The notes below the pieces were generated by a model that was not told the origin of the DNA, did not search any database, and saw only the letters and a list, made by a program, of their open reading frames with translations. DNA of 13,165 nt, from NCBI GenBank assembly GCA_937898895.1, contig CALDKL010000547.1, positions 1 through 13,165 of the forward strand, written 5' to 3'. Of this stretch, positions 8,208 through 13,165 are shown piece by piece. A program made the position numbers and the translations under genes. Source of the DNA: an uncultured Verrucomicrobiae bacterium (GTDB taxonomy: Bacteria > Verrucomicrobiota > Verrucomicrobiia > Verrucomicrobiales > DEV007). How positions within the stretch are numbered: the first letter of the stretch is position 1; each line of letters starts with the position of its first letter.

Positions 8208-8290
8208 GATCGGGAAAGCCCCTTTCTCCCAGACATTGGCCGGACACGGCACGAAACCTTTCGCGAAATTGAGGGAGGAGGCTTCGTGCT

Positions 8291-9097
8291 TTACGCGACC
8301 GCTGCCTCATTCATTCGAAAGGGTTCGTCGAGGATCATGCGCACCGGCACCTCCTCGACAAAATGAAAGGTCTCGGGGCGCACCGGGCAGCGGTTCAGGT
8401 CCATCTCAGCGAGGACAAACCCCGGACGGTCGAGCCATCCGGGAAATCGCTTCCGGATGATCCCGTTCCAGACCTGGGTCTCGAACCCTCCCATTCCGAA
8501 CGAGACGATGAGGCGGCACCCGTATTCGCGGATGGCAGGGAGGTGAAGGAACACTCCGAGGCTGCGATAGTCGCCCGGATCGTGATTGCGATCACGCCCG
8601 TGGTCGGGCGAACCGGTCCGAGCAATGCGGGCATCGTGGGTCTGGCGAAAATGCCAGCGCGAGGTGATCTCCTGCCGCGAAATGCCCCTGACCACCGCAA
8701 GCCGGTCAACGAGGCGGGCGGAGAGGCGCAACTGTTCGCGGCAGATGTGGTCGAAGAAATAGCGGAGTTCGGCGAACACCGCGTTTTCCAGGTGACTGCA
8801 GCTCCGCGAGATGCGCTTGCGATTGCGCGTTTCGTGGTCGTTCAAAGGAGGCCTTGTCGTCTGGACGAGACAATCGTCGGCAACGAGAAAGGAAAACTTT
8901 TCCCGCCCCGAGATGGGGATGCCCTCGCCTTCTCGGAAGGGATAATTGCAGATGAGCGTCTCGAACTGCCAGCCGTGCTCACGGAGCGGCTCCGCCAATT
9001 CCATAAAAGCCCCTCCGTCCCGAATCTGAAACGATCCGGGGTCTTTGGGCGGTCGCACCGGGCAGGGGTAGCCGAAGCGGAAAAAACGACATTTCAT
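8291..9097 (-). CDS. hypothetical protein of unknown family
   Basis: 268 residues on the minus strand, ATG at 9097 to TAA at 8293-8291. A TTG start 12 codons further upstream is possible, but the chosen ATG has a strong Shine-Dalgarno, GAGGAGG, 5 nt before it. No family is recognised. The protein is rich in aromatic residues and Arg, with Cys near the N-terminus ('MKCRFFRFGYPCPV'), a central Arg/Asp/His-rich polar stretch (about 150-180) and a C-terminal half with hydrophobic segments such as 'CRLIVSFGMGGFETQVW'. There is no signal peptide or membrane span. Third positions are G/C-rich when read on this strand, and the Phe/Tyr/Trp content is that of a folded protein. The long frame on the opposite strand lacks these traits. 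It faces the upstream small gene tail to tail. Confidence 0.72.
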   Translation of the reverse strand: MKCRFFRFGYPCPVRPPKDPGSFQIRDGGAFMELAEPLREHGWQFETLICNYPFREGEGIPISGREKFSFLVADDCLVQTTRPPLNDHETRNRKRISRSCSHLENAVFAELRYFFDHICREQLRLSARLVDRLAVVRGISRQEITSRWHFRQTHDARIARTGSPDHGRDRNHDPGDYRSLGVFLHLPAIREYGCRLIVSFGMGGFETQVWNGIIRKRFPGWLDRPGFVLAEMDLNRCPVRPETFHFVEEVPVRMILDEPFRMNEAAVA

Positions 9098-9102
9098 GAT
9101 GG

Positions 9103-9109
9103 CCTCCTC
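9103..9109 (-). promoter_or_regulatory. strong Shine-Dalgarno deciding the start of the 8291-9097 gene
   Basis: Read on the minus strand this is GAGGAGG, followed by CCATC and then ATG at 9097. It favours that ATG over the in-frame TTG at 9133. No other gene in the window has such a clear site. Confidence 0.8.
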
Positions 9110-9156
9110 GGGGGTGAAAGGTTGCACGCTCAAAATCGCCGGATTCCATCCCTCAC

Positions 9157-9321
9157 CCGGACAATTTCGGCAACGAAAACTTCACCGCAAAACTCTTGCA
9201 AACAACGGCCCAGCGTTTCCCGCCCCACTGAAAACGACTGAAGCGATCATCCGAACTCCCTCTCTCTGAATTGTTTGCAAAAGCGGCACAAGTTCAATCA
9301 ATCCTCCCGCCGGACAATTTC
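9157..9321. repeat. 12-bp direct repeat CCGGACAATTTC in a divergent spacer
   Basis: CCGGACAATTTC occurs at 9157-9168 and again at 9310-9321, 153 bp apart, flanking the two TTG-N4-CAA sites. Both copies are in the same orientation. This could be a second regulator site or coincidence. Confidence 0.5.
9196..9280. promoter_or_regulatory. paired TTG-N4-CAA sites forming a 10-bp inverted repeat (candidate operators)
   Basis: TTGCAAACAA at 9196-9205 and its exact reverse complement TTGTTTGCAA at 9271-9280 lie in the 293-bp spacer between the minus-strand gene starting at 9097 and the + strand small ORF starting at 9391. Each arm is itself a TTG-N4-CAA dyad, the shape of a binding site for a dimeric helix-turn-helix regulator. 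The spacer is visibly richer in A/T than the coding regions. Regulator binding is inference; a chance repeat cannot be excluded. Confidence 0.35.
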
Positions 9322-9390
9322 ATTTTTTTCAATCTGTCGGAATATCAGCTACTCTTGACGAATTCGTGAGCGTCTCAGAGACTGGATCGG

Positions 9391-9570
9391 ATGAACCCCT
9401 CTCCCGATGCCCCCGCTGATTCGAACCCCGTTGATTCAGGCCTCGCCTCTTTCGATCCGAAGCCAATCTTCCTGACTCTGGCTCCCGACGACGATCTGGA
9501 GGGCGAGGAACTCGGGGAGCGTCCCCCCGGGACCTGCTCGATGGACGCGGAATGCGGATCCTGTCAGTGA
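9391..9570 (+). CDS. small acidic protein with C-terminal Cys cluster (59 aa)
   Basis: ATG 9391 to TGA 9568-9570, 59 residues, with an in-frame stop just upstream (9367-9369). The N-terminal half is Pro/Asp/Ser-rich. A short hydrophobic strand 'PIFLTLAP' leads to the acidic 'DDDLEGEELGE', and the protein ends in C49-x5-C55-x2-C58 followed by Gln. Clustered Cys at the C-terminus suggests metal or Fe-S binding, or a redox role. It has no signal peptide, so it is probably cytoplasmic. The Shine-Dalgarno is poor (a lone GGA). The ORF sits behind an A/T-richer spacer with repeats and ends 19 nt before the convergent GlnD-like gene. Length alone makes coding status uncertain; the ordered acidic-then-Cys tail and the location after a promoter-like spacer support it. 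No family is confidently recognised. Confidence 0.55.
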   Translation: MNPSPDAPADSNPVDSGLASFDPKPIFLTLAPDDDLEGEELGERPPGTCSMDAECGSCQ

Positions 9571-9589
9571 AGCGGCTTCCCTCGCCCCA

Positions 9590-12208
9590 CTACCCCCATT
9601 GGGCCACGGTCTCTTTTGCGGCGGCGAAATTCTGTCCTTCCGGAAGACGCAGGAAGACGGAGGCCCTCGCTCCGCGTCGGTCGGTCTGGGAAGTCACCCC
9701 ATACACATCGGCGTGGAGCCGACGGGTCGCCTTGCAGCAGAGCAGATAGATCAGGGCCCCGACCTCCCCGCCCGACTCGGCGCGCAGGCGGTAGAGTCCG
9801 TGTCGCCATTCCGTCAGCGTCACCTGGCGGGCGATGTCGGGCAGGGATTGTTCGTCCTCGTCCGCGCAGTGCAAACGCCCTTCGATGGCTTTCTCGACCA
9901 CCGCCGGGAGTCCCGCGTACGGCGATCCTTTCCCCTCCTCACCCCGCGCCAACGGAGCGAGGTGAAAGAAGTCAAATGCCAGTCCGAAGCGCGTCGCCGA
10001 AAACAGATGCGCCTGGCTCAGCCCGACACCCTCTTTCCACAGGGCACCGCTGATCGAGGCGGCGATGCCCCGGTCATCCCTCGCCGCGACCCCGAGGATG
10101 GCAGACGGTCCCGCCGTGATGAGGATCGCCTTGGGCGATTTCTTGCCGGTGCCGTCGGCCAGGCGCAGCAGATGCGGGCAAAACCGTACCGCGTAGTGCC
10201 GATAGATCCCGTCGAAGAAATCGCGTCCAAAGTCGCGGATGATTTCGCGGGACATGGGGTCGTCCAAACCCAATTCGTGGATGAGTCGATCCGGATCGAA
10301 GCGTCGCTTTCCAGGCATGCAGGCCTTGGCGTAGAGTTCGCGGATGTTGAAAAAGAGAGAAGGCTTCTGATGGGGCGACTCCCAGGCGTGGCGATCCACG
10401 CGGGTGAACACATAGAGCGCGCGCACCTTCTCGAGATCGTTCCCGCAGCGTTCGAGCAATTGCTTCACCGCCGTCGCATCGATCAACTCCGCGTCGGCAA
10501 TCTCGCGGAAGGTGCGGCGGTTCTCGACGAGAAATCTCGCCAGGTCGAGCACGGCAGGTGGGAAGCCCGCCTTTGCGAAGGCTCGCGGATAATAGTCCTC
10601 GATCAGGAGGTTCGAAAATCCGCTCGAAAAGCGCTCCGAGAGGGGCCTCGACGCGTCGTTTCGCGCGAGGAGATCATCGGCCGTCACGGGGAGCCGCTTC
10701 GTCTTCAGCGCCAGCCTGACCGCAGCGAGTTGCTCGGATCGGAGGCGAGCCGCCTCGACTTCGACGTGGATCTCGAAACCCACATCGGTAAAGCGTTCGG
10801 GGTCACGCGCCTCCGCGAGTATGCGCTCCCCCTCGCGCCGCTCCGTCTCCAGTTCACGCATCTTCTCGCGCTCGAGAGGGCCGCGCAAAGTCTGGCGCTC
10901 CGAGCGGACCCGTTCATCGAGTGACGACTCGAATCGTCCGTATCCGGGGAAGAGCCGCTCTTCCACCCCCGGCAATCGGGAAAGAAAATCGAAGGAAGCC
11001 GCGAGGCTGCCGCGAGTCTCGCGGAACATCTCCCACAGTTCCGGAACGGGCTCGAGCCAATCCCCCGCCTGATGGAAGGTGGTGAGCAACTCCGAGGCGT
11101 CGATGGGCACCTCGTATCGCTGGGCGGTGAGCACCAGCGAGAGCGCGGCGCGGCTGCGATCGTGATTCGTGAGACAGGTTTCCGGATGGGCATGATAGAG
11201 CCCGCCCGCTCCCAGTGAGACCGGATTCCCAGGAGAAACCGGGCGTCCCGGGCGCAACTCGCTCTCGATGATGCCGCGAGCGAACGCCGCGACCCGGCGT
11301 CGGGCGGAAAGCAACCTCGAACGCACTTCCTCGGCAAATTCGAATCGATCCGGATCGCTCGCCCCTTCCGGCATCCATTCACCGAAGGTGTCGAGATCCT
11401 CGAAGACGACGAGGTCTTCCGGATGGGTTCCCAGGGCAGTCTCCCTTCCGCCGGGCGGACGGCGCAGATGGAGCCAGCATCGCAGGCGCAGCAGAAACTC
11501 GTAGGCCTCGAGATCCCGCGCGTCTTCTCCGAAGAGTTGTTCATAGATGCGATGGCTGTGTTCGAATTTGCGCCCACCGCAGACCCAGACGGCCGCGAGG
11601 AAGACACGCAAGGCATCGTTTTTCAAATCGAATCGGTCGATGCGCTCGGCATTCACCCCGGCCCGATCGAGCTGCCGCAGCCAGAGTTTTCGGATATACA
11701 GAAAGTGTTCGAAAGGATCGTAGTGGGAGCGGATGCGCTGCCGGTATTCCTCGCACAGACCGGCGGGATCGTGAATGGGCGCGAGGTCGAGAAAGGAGTT
11801 GAGGTCCTTGTCCCGGAGGGCGGGAATATCATCGAGGCCGTAGGGCAGCGCACCGAAGGAAAAACCAAAGCGATCCCGAAAAGCCCGCGTGTGCAGAGTC
11901 TCTGCCTGCAGGTCGCGAAGGAAGGGCTTGGTCGCCGCATCCTCCACCGGATCTTCAAAGAGAAAGACGATATCGAGATCGGAGCAGGGCGTCACTTCGG
12001 CCCGGCCTGTCCCGCCGATGGCGGCGACGGCAAACGGCCGGGAAAACGCCGCCCCCACTTCCTCGGCCCACTTCGCAATCAGGTCCGTGTGGATGCGGGT
12101 GCGCTCGGTGACGAGGCTCCTCCCGTTGTCGAGGCGCGGGTCCCGGATGAGTGCATTGTTTTCCGAGATGCGTTGCTGAAAAACGGCGGCAAAGGTGGGC
12201 TTGCTCAT
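9590..12208 (-). CDS. GlnD-like nucleotidyltransferase with degenerate HD domain and ACT-like tail
   Basis: 872 residues from ATG 12208; an in-frame TTG at 12250 would add 14 residues. Neither start has a Shine-Dalgarno. Residues 65-80 carry the GlnD/DUF294-type nucleotidyltransferase signature GG-x-GR-x-E-x-x-P-x-SDLDI, with probable metal-binding Asp77 and Asp79. A helical GlnD-type middle follows; the usual 'GPGGLRD' motif is replaced by 'DLKNDALRV' near 194. The segment 'FPGYGRFESSLDERV' (420-434) aligns by eye with the GlnD stretch before 'YTVDEHTL', but the His is gone, and no 'HDIxKG' motif appears before 'LYVFTRVDRHAW' (598-609). Residues about 693-755 and 797-857 resemble two ACT domains. 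Family GlnD uridylylates PII and removes UMP through HD. Here transferase activity is plausible, but removal probably is not. Its target is unknown, and no glnB or glnA is visible. Confidence 0.8.
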   Translation of the reverse strand: MSKPTFAAVFQQRISENNALIRDPRLDNGRSLVTERTRIHTDLIAKWAEEVGAAFSRPFAVAAIGGTGRAEVTPCSDLDIVFLFEDPVEDAATKPFLRDLQAETLHTRAFRDRFGFSFGALPYGLDDIPALRDKDLNSFLDLAPIHDPAGLCEEYRQRIRSHYDPFEHFLYIRKLWLRQLDRAGVNAERIDRFDLKNDALRVFLAAVWVCGGRKFEHSHRIYEQLFGEDARDLEAYEFLLRLRCWLHLRRPPGGRETALGTHPEDLVVFEDLDTFGEWMPEGASDPDRFEFAEEVRSRLLSARRRVAAFARGIIESELRPGRPVSPGNPVSLGAGGLYHAHPETCLTNHDRSRAALSLVLTAQRYEVPIDASELLTTFHQAGDWLEPVPELWEMFRETRGSLAASFDFLSRLPGVEERLFPGYGRFESSLDERVRSERQTLRGPLEREKMRELETERREGERILAEARDPERFTDVGFEIHVEVEAARLRSEQLAAVRLALKTKRLPVTADDLLARNDASRPLSERFSSGFSNLLIEDYYPRAFAKAGFPPAVLDLARFLVENRRTFREIADAELIDATAVKQLLERCGNDLEKVRALYVFTRVDRHAWESPHQKPSLFFNIRELYAKACMPGKRRFDPDRLIHELGLDDPMSREIIRDFGRDFFDGIYRHYAVRFCPHLLRLADGTGKKSPKAILITAGPSAILGVAARDDRGIAASISGALWKEGVGLSQAHLFSATRFGLAFDFFHLAPLARGEEGKGSPYAGLPAVVEKAIEGRLHCADEDEQSLPDIARQVTLTEWRHGLYRLRAESGGEVGALIYLLCCKATRRLHADVYGVTSQTDRRGARASVFLRLPEGQNFAAAKETVAQWG

Positions 12209-12349
12209 GTCAGAACAACCGGCGGATTCTCCCGTTCCGGAAAGCCACAAGAAAAAACGAGATCCGGCAGAAGGCCAAGCGGAGTTTCGCCGCCAATTTC
12301 GCCTTGCGTCCGCCTCGCGGGTTCGCCCCCGGTGAGGGCATTTTCCTTC

Positions 12350-12377
12350 TCGACAGCGACAGCGGTGGAATTATCGT
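12350..12377 (+). promoter_or_regulatory. possible sigma-70-like promoter for the gene at 12412
   Basis: TCGACA (12350-12355, 5 of 6 matches to TTGACA) and TATCGT (12372-12377, 4 of 6 to TATAAT) are separated by 16 bp. They lie in the 203-bp divergent gap between the GlnD-like gene and the + strand gene. The expected transcript start, near 12384, gives a short leader to ATG 12412. Found by eye only. Confidence 0.3.
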
Positions 12378-12411
12378 TTCCCGAAAGGCGGTCGTGACTT
12401 CTCCTTCCCCC

Positions 12412-13165
12412 ATGCGATCCCCGATTTCGATCCTGTTTGCGATCTGCGGACTCCTCGCGGTGGGGTGGATCGTGTGGAGAGCCGATGAGCCTCCTTCCCA
12501 GACGAATCCGTCCGAAAACGAACTCTCCGGCAAGGTTGCACCGACGAAGACGCCGCCTGAAGGAGCCGTCGCTGCGACCTTCCCCCCGTCTTCCGAAGAG
12601 GCCCTTTCCCGTCTCTTTCCCGCGCCGCTGATAAGCCTGAATCGCGAGGCCGTCGCCGCACTCTTCGCGCTCGAGCCAGAGACGACCGTCCTCCTTCCCC
12701 TCCCAGGGGCACCCCAGGCTCGAGTGACGATGAAGCATCGCCACGGGACCGGTGCCCTCTCCCTGGGATTGCGCATCGAAGGCGAGACCGGGGCGACCCT
12801 GTATCTCACGCAGAGCTCCCGTGGCGTGATCGAGGGGCACCTTACCTCGCCCCGTTCCCGCTCCGCCTTTCGCCTTGACCCGACCGCGCCCTCCGACCCG
12901 CTGCGCCTCCGCCGCATCGCCGTCGATGATCTGCTCTGCGCTCGCTTCGAGGAGGGTCGACTGCAACCAGGCTTCCCTCCCGAACCCGAGAGTGCCGAGG
13001 CGGACGACGGCGGAGCCGACGGCCCCGAGGAGAGCGTGCCCCTGCTCGAGAGCCGCCCCTCCTCCGCCCGAGTCATCTATTTGAACTTCGAGGGCGAGAC
13101 CGTCGTCGGCACGCCGTGGAATGTGTCCTATACGGATGGAGACCCCATCGTCGCAGCACCCTTCG
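12412..13165 (+). CDS. membrane-anchored or exported protein, N-terminal part (possible metallopeptidase; 3' partial)
   Basis: The frame is open from ATG 12412 to the window end, 251 codons. A GTG at 12394, preceded by a weak AAGG, would add six residues. Residues 5-22 form a hydrophobic signal or anchor helix ('ISILFAICGLLAVGWIVW'). A Pro/Ser/Glu-rich linker follows (25-60), then a beta-rich region (about 75-180) resembling a propeptide, an acidic linker (190-212), and 'ARVIYLNFEGETVVGTPWN' (219-237) near the edge. The 'YLxFxGxxVxGTxWN' pattern resembles the segment that opens the catalytic region of secreted reprolysin-like metallopeptidases in Verrucomicrobia and Planctomycetes. The zinc motif HExxHxxGxxH would lie beyond the window, so the enzyme class is unproven. 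It is divergent from the GlnD-like gene. Confidence 0.72.
   Translation, partial: MRSPISILFAICGLLAVGWIVWRADEPPSQTNPSENELSGKVAPTKTPPEGAVAATFPPSSEEALSRLFPAPLISLNREAVAALFALEPETTVLLPLPGAPQARVTMKHRHGTGALSLGLRIEGETGATLYLTQSSRGVIEGHLTSPRSRSAFRLDPTAPSDPLRLRRIAVDDLLCARFEEGRLQPGFPPEPESAEADDGGADGPEESVPLLESRPSSARVIYLNFEGETVVGTPWNVSYTDGDPIVAAPF

Noticed and set aside
8261..8270. TTTCGCGAAA palindrome in the convergent gap 8196-8290
   Set aside because: It is short, self-complementary without a loop, with no T-tract and no repeat elsewhere noticed.
8581..8596. CRP-like palindrome GTGA-N6-TCAC inside the minus-strand gene
   Set aside because: It lies within coding sequence about 500 bp from the gene start, with no adjacent promoter; a chance palindrome is the simpler reading.
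8363..9241. 292-codon + strand frame opposite the 8291-9097 gene
   Set aside because: The minus-strand gene has a strong Shine-Dalgarno and a more protein-like composition (aromatics, hydrophobic segments). The + frame runs through the repeat-bearing spacer and has no start signal.
9355..9383. TTGACG with a 17-bp spacer to GAGACT, overlapping palindrome ACGAATTCGT (9358-9367), as a promoter for the small ORF
   Set aside because: The -35 is good but the -10 matches only 3 of 6, and the start would fall at the ATG. It is too weak to list as a feature.
9599..10924. 441-codon + strand frame opposite the GlnD-like gene
   Set aside because: The minus strand encodes a recognisable nucleotidyltransferase with ACT-like tail; this is its shadow. 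The same applies to the + frame 11423-12397.
12210..13076. 288-codon minus-strand frame opposite the edge gene
   Set aside because: The translation is low-complexity Ser/Arg/Gly, while the + strand reading has an anchor helix and structured motifs.

Overview
The window is a GC-rich (clearly above 60% by eye) bacterial segment, most likely from a member of the Verrucomicrobiota or a related Planctomycetota-like lineage. The basis is the protein repertoire: exported prenyltransferase-repeat proteins, large beta-rich proteins with 'NGDxLxGxL' repeats ending in a TlpA-type thioredoxin, and an Ig-like plus coiled-coil protein ending in a Gly/Pro-rich tail. Most genes also lack a Shine-Dalgarno sequence. 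This placement is inference from family distribution, not a search result.

Layout. (1) Positions 1-7677 hold four tightly packed genes on the + strand: a 5'-truncated Ig-like/coiled-coil protein (1-2082), a protein with duplicated LTxxQ helical modules (2094-3260), a prenyltransferase/squalene-oxidase-repeat protein (3257-4297), and a 1124-residue multidomain protein with a C-terminal CGPC thioredoxin domain (4303-7677). Gaps are 11 nt, a 4-nt ATGA overlap, and 5 nt, so they look like one operon. The last three all have signal peptides ending in the same Leu-Ala-Ala|Gln site, so the operon appears to build envelope or secreted proteins. (2) A nested inverted repeat (7681-7749) follows the operon, then a small + strand hypothetical gene (7800-8195) with a weak hairpin/T-tract across its stop codon. 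(3) A minus-strand gene of unknown family (8291-9097) has the only textbook Shine-Dalgarno in the window. A 293-bp divergent spacer with direct and inverted repeats separates it from a 59-residue + strand ORF with a Cys-rich tail (9391-9570). (4) A minus-strand GlnD-like nucleotidyltransferase (9590-12208) keeps the nucleotidyltransferase signature and ACT-like C-terminus but has lost the recognisable HD-domain residues. (5) Divergent from it, a + strand gene (12412 to the window end) encodes the N-terminal part of a membrane-anchored or exported protein. It resembles the start of secreted metallopeptidases of this lineage, but the catalytic region lies outside the window.

No rRNA, tRNA, CRISPR array, insertion sequence, integrase or phage gene was seen. 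The most interesting items are the exported four-gene operon with its thioredoxin fusion, the HD-less GlnD-like protein, and the small Cys-tailed ORF beside an operator-like inverted repeat.
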